Assembly: GCF_002127325.2 (NCBI RefSeq)
Contig: NC_035444.2
Coordinates: 36,491,140 to 36,555,139, forward strand
Reading direction: 5' to 3'
Source of the DNA: Helianthus annuus
Lineage: Eukaryota; Streptophyta; Magnoliopsida; Asterales; Asteraceae
DNA: 64,000 nt
Shown: positions 47,319 to 59,667 of the stretch, piece after piece
Position numbering within the stretch: position 1 is the stretch's first letter
Layout of the letters: the number at the start of each line of letters is the position of its first letter
Notes under the pieces: model-generated
The model's database searches: none
What the model was told of the DNA's origin: nothing
Seen by the model: the letters and a program-made list of their open reading frames with translations, nothing else
Position numbers and translations under genes: made by a program

Positions 47319-47976
47319 GACCATGCGTAGTGGTTTGAGCAATAATGCCCCCACCCATTGGTGTTTTCTGGCATGTGGCAGTCCAGTCAGCATGGGGACA
47401 TTATTGGGCGTTTTTTGCAAAAGTGGCGTAGTGGAATAATGCCCAATAACGCCCCATCCAATCATTACACAATTATTTATTTTATTTTTAAATTAAAAAC
47501 TTAAAATACTTCATTAAATTAAAAAAACAATACTAAAAAATTACATTGCAAAAATTTAAGTTTTATAAAAGATCCAAATAAGACTTTTAATAAACAAAAC
47601 TTTAGGGGCCGATATAGCATTTTTGAAACTTGAAATGTTAAAGATATTAAAGTTTAAAACTATAGGGGGATAATGTGTCAACATCAAAGTTTTAAAACAA
47701 ACCTACAGGGGCCTTCTTCTTCTTCGTGACCTGAACCTCCATCAGAAATTTCGGCCAAAAATCCGGCAAACTCAAACCCCACATTCCATCTCTCTCTAAA
47801 CCCACATGCCCTCATTTGATTGGCCACTCAAACCCCCTTTGAAGCGTGATTTAAAAAACGCCAAATACCAAATCGCCCAAAATAACGCCCAATCACGCCG
47901 GTATGTAGTGGTTATCGGGCGTTTTTGGCCTTTTTTTCGAAATTTTTTTACAAAACACGCCCTATTACGGGCGGTC
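47319..47976. mobile_element. PIF/Harbinger-like MITE
   Basis: 658 bp flanked by TTA on both sides (47316-47318 and 47977-47979). The left end GACCATGCGTAGTGG and the reverse-complemented right end GACCGCCCGTAATAGG are imperfect terminal inverted repeats. TTA duplications are characteristic of PIF/Harbinger. The sub-terminal parts share GGGCGTTTTT and AACGCCC words. Non-coding. Confidence 0.65.
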
Positions 47977-47979
47977 TTA

Positions 47980-49390
47980 TAAACAATAACAGTCATACCC
48001 TAAGACAAAAAAGCAAAACAAACCGACTAATATTATCAGCACCCTAACTTTGCATTAATCATCATTTAAGTTGTTGCATGACACGATACCCAATGATGAA
48101 CTGAATTTATAAAGCCTTTAGGCTATGCTTTTAATGTAGTTAGCTAAAACAAACGAAAATATAACAAACTTCCCATTATCTCTGTTGACATCTTCTAGCA
48201 TATTCTAATTTTCTATATAAAATATATATAAGCTTCAGTTTTATCTATGGCAAAGAAAGATGATATACCATACAATTGCTTTATATGCAACAATTTAACA
48301 TATTATTACTTTTAAGAAAGGTACCCAACTTAACACTTAGCTCTAATGGATTGGCTACAAAATTTTTCAGATTGACCACCAATGCCCACTCCAGGTCTCG
48401 CTCCCATTATCTTAAAAAATCTAAACGAAAAAATAAAGTCAGTTATTGGCTATAGTGCATTAATCGATCAAAACATTTTCGGTACCGAGCTCATCCTTAG
48501 GTAACACAGCGAAAGTTAACCGGAGTGTAATTTTGATGCTTAAAACCTCCTAAATTATTTTATTCAAATGCATAGGTTCCATTAAAAAATTAAAATAACA
48601 TATCTTTAACAATCGTTTGGCATGCTAATCATTAACTGAAAGCATTGGCAATTTTGGGAAAAAAAGTGCTTTGTGTTAACATGAACTCACCCATTTCGGC
48701 GGGTACCAAGCATACCTTCTGAAGTAGATGTTGGGTTTAGCAAACTCAATGTGTAAAGCTACCTTCCCCTGTTAACATTACATATGCATCTGCAATTGTC
48801 AAAAGTGTGTGATGAATAACCTGACATCAAAACAAATATCATGAGTAGATTAGTCGGCATCTATGTTTCCAGCATGTTTGTAAAAACTCCCGTGACTTTC
48901 CTTCGCTTGTATACTTTTCATTATCTTACTTTGGAGGAAATTTACACTTTTTAGACATAACCTATTTTAGACTCTTTTAAATATTCAGGTGTAAAACAAA
49001 TGTCTTTAATGTCAGCTTGTCCTAGATATCACACATTACTAAACAACTTAAATCCAATTCCCTTCAATCTTTTCCCATCTCATGTCTCCCACGGCAATAC
49101 CCTATAGGATCAATATTAACAAAGTGAATTACAGATATGGACATTAATTTCAGTTAAAATAAGAAAAAATATCAAACATACCTGCATGAGAAGATTAGGT
49201 AGTAGGCGTTAATTAACTCCATTAGACACAACCGGTGAGAAACACTAAAAAACTATACCTATAAAAAAACAAACAAAAGTCATTAAGAAACACTAAGAAT
49301 CTATACCTATAAAAATGTTAATAGGTTATATTCGGTCTGTTTAGACACATTTCTAATTCGGATCGCTTCGGTTTTCGTTTAGGTCCAAAA
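47980..49390. other. Intron-like and exon-like DNA inside Helitron 2
   Basis: Mostly AT-rich. A minus-strand open stretch at about 48690-48775 (with A-L-H-I-E-F-A-K-P-N-I-Y-F) and another near 48375-48440 look like exons, but I cannot name the genes. Confidence 0.35.
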
Positions 49391-50049
49391 AACTAACCTG
49401 TTCGAATATCAAAAGCAGTTCCAATTCTCGTCCAGCAGTATCCACATGCAACAATACATTCCCGCTGGCTCGTAGAGTGAAAACATGTAACGTTTTATGC
49501 AGACTAACCTGTTCGAATATCAAAAGCAGTTCCAGTACTCGTTCAGCAGTATCCACAGGCAACAATACATTCCCGCTGGCTCGTAGAGTGTTTAATATAG
49601 CCTCTAAATTTTCAAGACACACAAAAATATGATTGTTATTTATAAGAATCGGCTTACAAATTTCGGTGCACACAAATAGCTGAATGAAACATATTTTTTT
49701 TTCAGACTACATATTTTAGTTAAAAAATACCTAAAAATTTATGATCTCTTTAACGTCTAGAAGGTTGATTACTCAAAGCATTATATGCATCTGTTATAAG
49801 AACTACAGGACGAACAAAAGACTCCAAAACTGTTCCATTTAAATGCCTGAAAATAAAAAATCAGCAACAACATTATGCAACGGAAATAAATTCAATATAT
49901 TTGCAGTTGGTATAGGGAATACCTCTCTTTGCGAAGATTATAGTCAACAGCATATATAACATCTTCTCCATCTTTAGTTATTTTCCAAACGATACTGCCC
50001 AAAAGACGACCAGCAACATGAGGTGCAATCACAATACCCTCCCCTTTTC
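49391..50049 (-). pseudogene. Captured exons of a CPSF100-like gene (polyadenylation factor subunit 2)
   Basis: Minus-strand exons encode consecutive parts of the metallo-beta-lactamase-fold region of CPSF100. 50049-49923 gives G-K-G-E-G-I-V-I-A-P-H-V-A-G and D-G-E-D-V-I-Y-A-V-D. 49846-49755 gives H-L-N-G-T-V-L-E-S-F-V-R-P and I-T-D-A-Y-N-A. About 49673-49391 gives T-L-R-A-S-G-N-V-L-L and E-L-L-L-I-F-E-Q. Splice-site-like AG and GT dinucleotides border the first two. The last exon is duplicated in tandem (49391-49479 and 49502-49590, about 89 bp each). CPSF100 works in mRNA 3'-end processing in the nucleus. Here it is only a fragment: the rest of the gene is absent, so no functional product is expected. 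It lies in the same orientation as the Helitron. Confidence 0.75.
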
Positions 50050-50142
50050 CTGAAATAAGTTCATTGAATCAATAAAATAAATGTAAAGTGGACTTAAAAC
50101 TGAATGATGAGTAATATATGGAATTCCTTGGTACCGTCTTTC

Positions 50143-50433
50143 TCAATGACAACAACCGTCATTCTCCACTGATGCTTTTGTCTTGCTGTTACTTTTTTCA
50201 TCACCACCCTGCTTTTTTGCGCCTTTTTTCGTTCTCTTCTCCTCCGAGGTCTCTTCATGATCCTCTTCTTCCGTCTTTTGAATCAGCAGCTTCTGTATCC
50301 TTATTCTCAGTCCCCTTGTCTGGAGCTTTCTTGCCATCAACTTCCATTGGCTCACTCTCGGGTTCTTCATTCCCTTTTTCTTCCCATCCTTCTCATTCTT
50401 TCTCATTTCAAACACGCACATTACACCTGACAC
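50143..50433 (-). pseudogene. Lys/Glu-rich gene fragment, unidentified
   Basis: A minus-strand frame rich in K, E and D, with the segment F-E-M-R-K-N-E-K-D-G-K-K-K-G. In a neighbouring frame it continues as an acidic stretch with P-M-E-V-D. The composition suggests a charged linker exon of a nuclear or regulatory protein, broken by a frameshift. I do not recognise the gene. Confidence 0.35.
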
Positions 50434-50449
50434 AACATTGAAACATTAA

Positions 50450-51950
50450 AAGGTAACGAAATAATAATATTCTCCAAAACTCGATTAAAAGACAGAAAAT
50501 CTACATACCACGATATGAGAATGCGGATGGTATTGCTGTAATTACAAAAGAATTTGATCTTTGATTTTGAGTGCGTGTTTGTTTTTAGCTATAAAGAGTG
50601 TTCACTGTTCTAAATTTGACTTTTAGGCTTGACTGATGTGCAAAATGAACCGAAGTCAGCTTCTTTTAGTAACCCATTTTACATATCAATTTTACTTGTG
50701 AACTAAAAAGATACTTGACTAAAGCTCCTCTTTTCATAACATACTTGCAAATTATTTGAATCGACTAAGAAAATTAGTCACCAAAGTCACCAACAACGTA
50801 AATTAAAAAGCCCATTAAAAATTTAAGAAAATAGCAGATCGCATAATAGTCAATGAGTAAGAAAGCCGATGACCACTGTTAATCTAAACCCCTATTTAAT
50901 GTTTAGGGTCTTCGGCTAAGCTTTGGCATTTACTAAATGGGCTTCTTTCAATTATATTACTTTATAATTTGGGCTTAATTTATTCTATAACTTTTGGGTC
51001 GCAAATGGTCCGGGCTTATAAAAATTGGGATTTTAATAACATCAACTATCCTATTTTTTTGTCAGGGGTATCTTCGTATTTATTTAGGGGTATCCTTTGT
51101 ATAAAACTGAAAAAAATACACTACGACTACGGGGTTGAGCCGTAGCGTGTGCTTCCGTTATTATTACATGGGCTCCGCCCCTGCCCTCAACTGCACCACC
51201 AAAACCTTTTGTCCCCAAAACTGAAACGCAACCCAACCCATTGCTAGCATCTCAATTATCTGCCAATTTACTAAAGCTGACAATTTAGTTTGAAAAAGAA
51301 GATAAAATACAATTATAACTTAATAAGTATTTAAAAAAAGACAAACCCTTGGATGTCTCATGAATGTAACATGAAAAAGGTACCCGGGAGAATGGCATAA
51401 GTAGGCTCAAACAATAGATTAGGATATAATTCATTTATTCTATACTCCATTATTCTCAACATAAAATTTAACTCAAAACCACACCCTTGAAGGCTTGTCT
51501 TTTCATACCATACAAACAGGACTAATAGGTCCAAAACAACCTTTTGATACAGGTCGTTGACACAAAAATAACTTTTTTTTACGGAAAATTTTACATTTTT
51601 CAATAACTAACTGGTGAGTGGTGTGTCAATATGATTACAAAAACTACTACATTAAAGCTGAATGGTTGGCAATTTACCTGGTCAATCTAACCTTTCACAA
51701 GACCAACATAAATATTATGTTATGCGCTGACTTCTTTCTTTCGTCGAAGAGGTGCAATGAGATGACCAAAACGTGAATGGAACAATTGGCCCTTAGCTTG
51801 CTCAAGGTTTTTTTTCAGCTGCACAATGAAAAGGAAAAACAATATTATATCAGCTACATCAACAAAAACAATCCTTATTGGGTCAATAACTACATATAGA
51901 AAAGGCTCTTAGAATTAAACAATCTTAGGTAAATAACAACCAGGAGGCAT
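50450..51950. other. Non-coding DNA between captured fragments
   Basis: No supported gene. A short basic open stretch on the minus strand near 51740-51830 (with Q-A-K-G-Q-L-F-H-S-R-F) may be another exon of unknown origin. Confidence 0.35.
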
Positions 51951-51954
51951 AACA

Positions 51955-52132
51955 CACCCATTGATAATCCCATTACATAGAATTTGGGACCATTTTGCAA
52001 TTTATCAGCTAATTCTTGAATATCAAATGCTTCACTTTTAACAATGCGCTTTGAATGTGGATCACTCTCTTTAGAACCTGCTCCGTCAAATGAAAGAATG
52101 TAAATTTGCAACTCCTCATTTGAAACAGTCAA
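51955..52132 (-). pseudogene. Captured exon of an alpha/beta-hydrolase gene
   Basis: The minus-strand frame contains E-E-L-Q-I-Y-I-L-S-F-D, S-E-A-F-D-I-Q-E-L-A-D-K-L and G-P-K-F-Y-V-M-G-L-S-M-G. The last part is the nucleophile elbow G-x-S-x-G of plant alpha/beta-hydrolase superfamily proteins. It stops being hydrolase-like immediately after that motif at a GT, consistent with an exon end. Family members usually have about G-Y-G-E-S-D where this copy has G-S-K-E-S-D, so it is already diverged. His and Asp of the triad are not present. Confidence 0.7.
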
Positions 52133-52139
52133 ACACTAT

Positions 52140-53290
52140 CACAAAAGTAGGTAGAAAGATGGCTTAGCATAAGATATTCCAGTCCACACCAAAACCACGA
52201 GTGGGACCCAATAGTCCAATATAAAAACTTCTAAACCACACTTTAACGCCACTATATCAGAACCCAAAACAATATAAAAGGCACATGAATTGTTTTATTA
52301 AGATATAAGTCTCGTATGATTTACCGATACTATAACGCCAAAACCTAGTGCATCCAGTCATCATTGAAGTAATGAGGATACCAAAAGAGAAAATGACTAC
52401 CAGTAGACCATTCGTATAAAGACTCCCAGTACCCCTTCTCTAAAAACAAAGTATCAAATCTTTATTTGTAAATTTTGATAAATTTGACAGTTCCATAAGT
52501 TTAAATGACTACCAGTAGACCATTCGTATCAACTGATTTTTCGATGCAAATCGGATTTAAACTGTTGAATCACAATGACAAACTTATTAACAATGATAAT
52601 CAAATAAATATTAACTTACATCAATTCAAATAAAACTAAACACAGATATTACAGAACAATCGAATATAGGGTTTCATATAAACTTGATAGAATGAAAAAA
52701 CATCAGAAATTAAAATTATTCAGCATCCAAATCGGGTTTAGAATTTTGCATAAACAACATATTCTTATAGAAAACCATAACTTAAAACCCCAAAATCAAC
52801 AGATTTTTCAATGACAATCTGATTTAGGGTTAATTCAACATAAACATAATTTTAAGACAGTAAAGAAACGAAAGAACACATGATAATGATTAAAGAAGAA
52901 ATTTCTAATAAACAACTTACAGATTTGTATATTGATATGAGAATTTCTGAATCGAATTAAGAAAAGGTAGACGTAGATGAAGAACCAGAAAAATCTAAAT
53001 CTAAGTATAAAACAATCTATATATGTAGATCCAGCGAATTTCATTGTTATATATGGAAACGGAATGTATTCTTGGAAGATGATTGGAGTGAAGGTGAAGA
53101 GATTATTGTGTGAAACGGTGAAGCCTTAATTAGGTTAAAGAAAGAAGAAGGAAAAGAAAAGAAGCGTGAGGGATGTGGTTTTGGCGGTCAAGAGAAGTAA
53201 ATAGGTATTAGTCTAATGCCAAGTGTCAACTAATGGGTTAAGATTATGACAAGTGGCTAAAAATTATTTTGTTTTATTAGAAGTAGTAGA
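52140..53290. other. 5' part of Helitron 2
   Basis: AT-rich, no firm gene. A hydrophobic exon-like stretch on the minus strand (about 52325-52440, with L-L-V-V-I-F-S-F-G-I-L-I) could be a captured membrane-segment exon. Two copies of a 26-bp segment (TGACTACCAGTAGACCATTCG) occur at 52395 and 52505. Confidence 0.4.
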
Positions 53291-53351
53291 TTAGTCTTTT
53301 GATTATTAATTACATAACATTACATAATAATGAACACAATTCAATAACAGT

Positions 53352-53353
53352 AA

Positions 53354-53409
<56 letters not shown>

Positions 53410-53576
53410 TACTATTACTATTACTATTACTATTACTATTACTATTACTATTATCGTCGTCGTTTATGTATTATACTTTTTTTACGTTTTATCATTACTG
53501 CTACTATTATTATTAAATTTTATGTCATTACCGTTAATATTATAGTAATAATAATTATTATTGTTCATCACCATCA

Positions 53577-53640
<64 letters not shown>

Positions 53641-53655
53641 GTAATAATTTTAGCT
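53352..53655. repeat. Trinucleotide and hexanucleotide microsatellites
   Basis: (ATT)n at 53352-53404, (ACTATT)n at 53405-53452 and a second (ATT)n at 53576-53640, with degenerate sequence between. The poly-Tyr/Ile frames are artefacts. Confidence 0.92.
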
Positions 53656-56600
53656 TATCAATATTATTATCATTTTTATTAGTATTTTGATTGTTAATTC
53701 TATAACGATAATAATGATACCATTATAATAGTAATAATTGCTATTATTATTATTAATAATATTATTATTAATATTATTATTATTATTATGTACATATTGG
53801 TTTCTTTAAACTTTTAGTTATGAGTTAACATGGACACCAGTCTTCTCTCATTTGTAGTCTGGTATCTAATATATCCAATGTTGCATTAACAACCTTTAAA
53901 AGTATTTTTTATTTAGCGAACCACCAATCTCTACACCAATGAAGATACGAATATTGTTTTCTTAATCCTACAAAAAGCATTATTTTAAACAGATTTATTA
54001 TTTATAATGTATGCAAGTTTTTAAAATGGTGTTCACTTTAACCTACTTATAGATTTAATACTTTAAAATTGCAAATAAATGATTGGCAATGATTAATGAT
54101 ATAAAGAACTCCATTAAAAATATCACTAACGTCCGTTGAATCCTACCCACCCGCTTTTCTCGTTCGTTAAATGCTATAGAATGTATTAAAATCGAAAGGG
54201 GTACACTTACAAAAAGTACAATTTGACCCACAAAAGAATTGAATCACGTAAACCAACCTTGATTAGTAACTTACACTTGAGGGTTGTTTGGCTCGAGTGT
54301 TTGGGTTTAGCAGTACGAGTTTGATAGCTTTTAGTTATGTTTTAACGATGTGTTTGCTATATCAATAAACTAAGTCGAGTCGAGTTTACAACTCTATACT
54401 CTATACTGATTCTCATTCCATCAAAAGTTATCTAAACAAACAAGTTATTACTCAACACACCAAATAATATAATCATCTATTGTTTGATTCCACCTAAAAG
54501 GCCAGTCTACAATATAAATGTGTGTATCTCTTGTATGACATAGACGTAACAAGACACGAACAACATAATAAATTGGTAAGTATGGGTTTAATTCAAAAGC
54601 TTGGAATAGAAACCATAATCTTGTTTAACTAAACCATTAGGAACTAGTCGACCTTAGTTTTATAATTTTAAAATGTGTTATATGTTTTCATTTAAGCTAA
54701 TTGAATTTTTATCAAAATTTAACACGAAATAGAAATGTGCATTAGGTTTTGTAGTTTATACATAATTATTTTTCACATTTTTTTAGTTGTTAACTTTATA
54801 TTTAGAGTATGGGAGAGTTTATTGGGGAACTATAAAAAGTGAGGAACTGAAGAATCATGCATTTAACATATTAAAAACTCAACTTAACATGTTAAAAATC
54901 ATTTTTTTTTTAAATTTCTGCACTTTTCCTTATAAATACATGTAGAACCATATTTATAAAAAAAACTTAAAAAGTAAAAATATAAAAAAGGTTTGAAAAA
55001 CACTTAAAAAAGGTTAATTTTTTTTACAAAAATTTTTTTTTTGTTCGAATAGTTTCTACACATTTTTATAAGGAAATGCACAATTTCTTTTCTAAAAAAA
55101 ACTTAATTTTTAACATGTTAAATTGAATTTTTAAGATATATTTAACATGTTAAATGCACTGTTTCCCGGTTTCCCACCTTTTAGCGTTCCCCAATGAACG
55201 TTACACTAGAGTATTAATATGCAAAATAAAAAAATATATAATAAAGTGGGCCGTGTTTGTGTAATCTCACGCCAAACGTGCCATGCACAATGTTAGGTGA
55301 AATGATTTTGGACCTGTATTACATATGCCGAAGGTTTGATTCACCAACCTGTCAACATGACCCATTTAACACCAAACCTTCAACCATATGATCCTAAATC
55401 AAAGACCGACTCATGGAGGGACAACCTTGTCAAATCGCTTAAGTTCGACCATTTATTTAATTTTAGTTTAACCATACGGTTTATCTTCATTTTAACAATT
55501 TGAATCGGATAAATTAACATATATTATATATACTAATACAATTACCAACTTGGGTCACACCCTTTAGTTTAAACATCATGTCTTTATATACTAATACAAT
55601 TACCAACTTACCCTTGGTTTAAACATCATGTCTATACATAACAATAAGGAAATACCGTTTAAACTATATTGCCACATCACCAATAGAACAATAAAATAGA
55701 CGTGCTTCTTCTTGAAACCGCTTAAATAGATATTAAAGTTGACAATTTTTTTACTCTATTCAATCAATTCAGGCGCATTCCGTTTCCATTCTACTTCCAT
55801 GTTTATCAATTTATTTAATCAGTTTCGTACTTGAATCGATTGAATTGCAATTACGGTTACAGTTCCGGTTCCGTCAATCCATTCACCATATGTAACAGTT
55901 TTATTTCTATTAAAGCAATTCACTTATATTCTGTTTCCATGTTTATCAATTTCTCACTTCTTAAATCCCAAATGGGGTTACATTTATAAATTATGTACCA
56001 ATACTCACTCTTCTTATTCTTATTTTCTTTTTGAATATGCATATGCATAATGATATTGCGTAAGATTTTTACACTTTGATATCTCTTGGCTCTTATACCA
56101 CTTTAATGCCCATCAAATTGGTTTTAGATTTTGCATATGTATGTGACTGAACGTATATATATGTGGTCACTGAATAGTAATTGATAATATGTATTTGAAC
56201 CATTGAATCCTTTTTCCATATTTTAGAGTAGTCATTTTTATTTGTCTTGACTCATGACAAATCGAAACCAAGATTTATTCTTATGAAATTGATAATATGG
56301 GTACCGAATACTAATTGACAATACGTACGTTGTTTCTTTCGTAAACGTTTGTTCGATATGTTTATGAAGTTTAGAGTAGTAATTTTTGTTTTTCTTGAAT
56401 CATGACAAATCGAAACCAAAATTTCTTCTTATGAAATTGATAATATGGGTACTGAATAGGAACTAATAATATGTACTTTGTTTTTTTCGTAAACGTTATC
56501 GTTCAATATGCTACGAAAACACATAAATTAGGGATTTTTATTGTTAAATTTGTTTTACATTGTCAAACACATAAATTGGGGATTTCTATTGTTATAAGTT

Positions 56601-56830
56601 GATGTTAATTATGATATCAATATGTAAGAACACGAGTTCAATTGGTATGTATCAGGATTGCATGAAAATTTGATACTCATAAAAAAATTAGTATATAAAC
56701 TGACAATAGAAGACAAAAATATTTGAGCCTGGGACAAATAAAAGGCAAAAAAGTTTGATGCTCATAAAAAAACTAGTTAACGAAAGCCAAAACTCAGCAG
56801 TTCTATTTGAAGACAAAATTTTTAAAATCG
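53656..56830. other. AT-rich intergenic DNA
   Basis: I see no gene or defined element. An inverted pair of AACATGTTAAA-type words lies around 54860-55150. A repeated phrase (TTGAAATTGATAATATGGGTACTGAAT-like, in short pieces) occurs near 56160, 56285 and 56430. Confidence 0.4.
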
Positions 56831-56839
56831 ATTTTATCT

Positions 56840-56890
56840 TAGCGTTTCAATATCCCGCTGCAATACGCGGGTAATGTTAACTTGTTTTGT
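56840..56890 (+). other. Helitron-like 3' end, degenerate
   Basis: CCCGC (56854-56858) and GCGGG (56867-56871) form a stem, followed by TAATGTTAACTTGT, where CTTG may be a decayed CTAG. The 5' end was not found. Confidence 0.3.
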
Positions 56891-57885
56891 AACAATTTGA
56901 ATCCGGATAAATTAACATATTTTGATGTGTAACAAAGCCGGAATATGCGGAAATTAGCCACCACTTTTGAGTTGTAGTATGGAAAATTAAATAAGTATTG
57001 ACGAGAAAGATTCGGTTGGTATTTGCCAGTTGGGATACTAAAGGAGAAAAGTTGAAAGGAATCTTTATTTTTTTTTTAGTTTTTTTTTTTTAATTTTTAT
57101 ATGTGTTTTTATTTTATTTAAATAAATATGTTTACACAGGGTGTCTCGTTCACCGTCCAGATTATAAAGGTGTGGTGTCATGTACTTGAAATGGAATAAA
57201 ATGTATGGATTCTCTTTCGGTCATATAAAATTCTAAACGTATTGTACGTGTGCTCATCATCTTCGGTCTAATATATTATTTTACATATTATAATAAAGTG
57301 TTTCTAGTATCTTTAGTTTAATTTTGGACCGTATAGAATAGTTTTTGACAAACGTTTTTATTTAGTGAACCAAATTAAATTACAAATCTTTCATAACATA
57401 TTAAGTTTAAGTTTGTTGGTTGACCAATATTTTTCGCTATTTTTCATACTTTGTATGTAATTTTAGTATAACAGAATTTATTTCAGATGAAATGGCACAT
57501 AATAATAAACATTGATATGAGTTAGGAGGGGTGGAGTGCATATTGTTTCAACACTATCATGATTTCAGACACTAAAAAATCCCTAAGGTTCTTTGGAGAA
57601 AAGTACCTACAGGGGTTCCAAGAAGCAACGCTCCTAACGCATATCAAGTTATATTTTTTCGTGTCAAGTGTATTCTTAAAACTGTTTTGAACTTGTTTGA
57701 TTGGCAAAGAGTTGCATAAAATGATGGTCAATGTAACTGATGGTTAGCTGAAGCTGATTATCAATGGTAACTTTGATAAATGGTAGCAAGTGAGCTCAGT
57801 AATAAAGTTACCACTAAGTGACAACTTAATTCTCGGTAGTAAGTTACTACTAAGCAGTGGCGAATGTGACCAACAGTAACTTAGG
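56891..57885. other. AT-rich intergenic DNA
   Basis: No gene or named element recognised. Confidence 0.4.
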
Positions 57886-58125
57886 GGCTGTTTGACAACA
57901 TCTGAATGGTTAAGTGCTGAATCAGTAAGAGGTCTGAACCATTAAGTACTGAACCAGTAAGAGGTCTGAACCATTAAGAGGCTGTATAACGCTTAACCTT
58001 TCAGAGGCAAATATCTCACCAATTCAGATTAGAGGTCTTAACCATTCAGACTCTGTATAATACTTAACCATTCAGAGGCAAATGTCTGAACCATTCAGAC
58101 ATCTGCTCGTGAAACAAACAGTCTG
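57886..58125. mobile_element. hAT-like MITE with internal CTGAACCATTAAG repeats
   Basis: The left end is GGGGCTGTTTG...CATCTGAATGG and the right end CCATTCAGACATCTG...CAAACAGT, an imperfect inverted repeat. The inside consists of short repeats of AGAGGTCTGAACCATT and related words. The GGGCTGTTTG type of end is common in plant hAT MITEs. No 8-bp duplication could be fixed. Confidence 0.5.
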
Positions 58126-58149
58126 AACCATTAACTGCTGAACCAGTAA

Positions 58150-58853
58150 GAGGTCTTATGTCGCAACCCCCGAGCCCTGCCCCGTGAGACGGGCGGCCGC
58201 GGCCTACTCAGAGATGGTGGTATCGGTGTTTATCATTAATTTGGCAGCGGAAATTTCATCAGGACCATAGTTAGGGAATATTTTATCAGAGTAAAACACC
58301 ACATTTTTATAATAATAAATATATTGGGATAAACCCGAGTTTCCATTATAAACATGTTTATAGGGATAAACCCTAATTTATTAAGATAAAACTTCTTCTT
58401 TATTCAGATAACTTTTATAGCCACTTTTCCAACCCTTCAGTGCTGTCCAACTGCCTTCTATTTGGCTTTCATATTTTGTTACCTGAGACGCGTTTAAAAA
58501 TATTTTATCAGCAAGAAATACTGGCGAGTGAATCCCAGTTTAATCAAAACAGGTTTTATCAATTTACAGTATTGAGGGCAATCCAGCAATTACATTTGTT
58601 TATCTCTCTTTAATTACCACCCACGGTACTGCCAAACCTGACTTGTGGTAATGTTACTACTTGTCACACCCTGACTTTTGCGGAAGCGTGATTATAGTGT
58701 GACTTTCTTAATATCATTGCATTCAATCATAACAGCAACTATATGATAACCCATAGTTTTGTCATCCATAATATAAGTTTAAAACATAACAACATTGTTT
58801 TAAAAACGTAGACTTCAAATTTAGTTTTTACAATCATACAAAATGTTAGGATC
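58150..58853. repeat. LTR-like repeat fragments
   Basis: Two segments start like LTRs: TGTCGCAACCCCCGAGCCC (58159) and TGTCACACCCTGAC (58672). Both are followed by a GCGGAA word. No partner LTR, PBS or coding region is in the window. The second is cut by the LTR at 58854. Confidence 0.35.
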
Positions 58854-59631
58854 TGGGGCCATCATGATTGTGTTTGTTTGCATAAAACAAATAATAAGTG
58901 CAGCGGAAATGAGTAGCAAACTTTGTAAACATAATCAAAGGAAAGTATAGATTGATAAACTATTGCTATTCATAGAGTCAAAAGATTTACAATAGAGCAA
59001 AAGATTACAATGCAAGCTTACAATCTAAACTCCCCCTCAGCCTGATACACCAGAGTTGGTTGCACAAGATGAAAAGATTGAATTGAGGAGAAGAACTCAC
59101 TCAAAACGATCAAGTATAATAGTACAGAATATTGTCATATTTATAGGCAAACCAAACTACTGATGAGCTTCAGCTGACGTCACCATGATAGTGACATCTA
59201 ACGACCTAACAAACTATAAACACTGTTCTATACAAACTACTGACATGCAACATCTGATAAGTAGTAAAATGCAAAACTAAGAAAAACTACTGCTTCACGT
59301 TCCACTGTTGTAGCCTGAGCACAGATGTTGAATCTTCAGTGCAATCTTCAAAGGTGATCAGTCTTTGAGAGAGCAGTGCTTGAGTCTTCAGCAGTACTTA
59401 GGAAACAACAGTAGATAGAGCATCAGTGTTTGTCTTCAGCAGTCGTTGGATAATCATCAGAGTTTGGTTTATCAGTTGTTGTAGTTGAGCAGCACTTAAG
59501 ATCCATCAGCTGTTAGATAACCACTGTCAAGGGGAGAGCATAGGATAAACTGCTGCTTATTGATGGTCCACTGATGAGATCCGGTTTTGGCTTTACATTA
59601 TCTGTTCCTCTGTTAGGGTTCAATCCCAACA
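58854..59631 (-). repeat. 3' LTR of the copia-like element
   Basis: 778 bp. On the plus strand it begins TGTTAGGATC and ends AATCCCAACA; as an LTR on the minus strand it begins TGTTGGGATT. The purine run AAGGGGGGGAT abuts it on the minus strand (59632-59643) as PPT. Confidence 0.75.
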
Positions 59632-59667
59632 ATCCCCCCCTTGAATAGATAATGCAAAAACCCTTCC

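Larger units (their letters stand above)
46046..53290 (-). mobile_element. Helitron 2, large, with captured gene fragments
   Basis: The 3' end on the minus strand has the 7-bp hairpin CCCGCGA/TCGCGGG (46058-46074) eight bases before CTAG (46049-46046). The proposed 5' end is TCTACTACTTCTAATAAAAC (53290 downwards), preceded by A as expected for insertion between A and T. In between are exon pieces of at least two unrelated host genes in the Helitron's own orientation, a hallmark of gene-capturing Helitrons. No Rep/helicase gene is seen. The 5' end is less certain than the 3' end. Confidence 0.55.

Noticed and set aside
50118..50441. Plus-strand Ser/Phe-rich 107-codon frame
   Set aside because: It lies opposite the Lys/Glu-rich minus-strand fragment and is most likely its complement shadow.
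53299..53682. 127-codon frame rich in Tyr and Ile
   Set aside because: It is the translation of (ATT)n and (ACTATT)n microsatellites.
58159..58853. A complete small LTR element (TRIM)
   Set aside because: Two LTR-like starts are present, but the sequences after them differ, and no PBS or PPT was found, so I left them as fragments.
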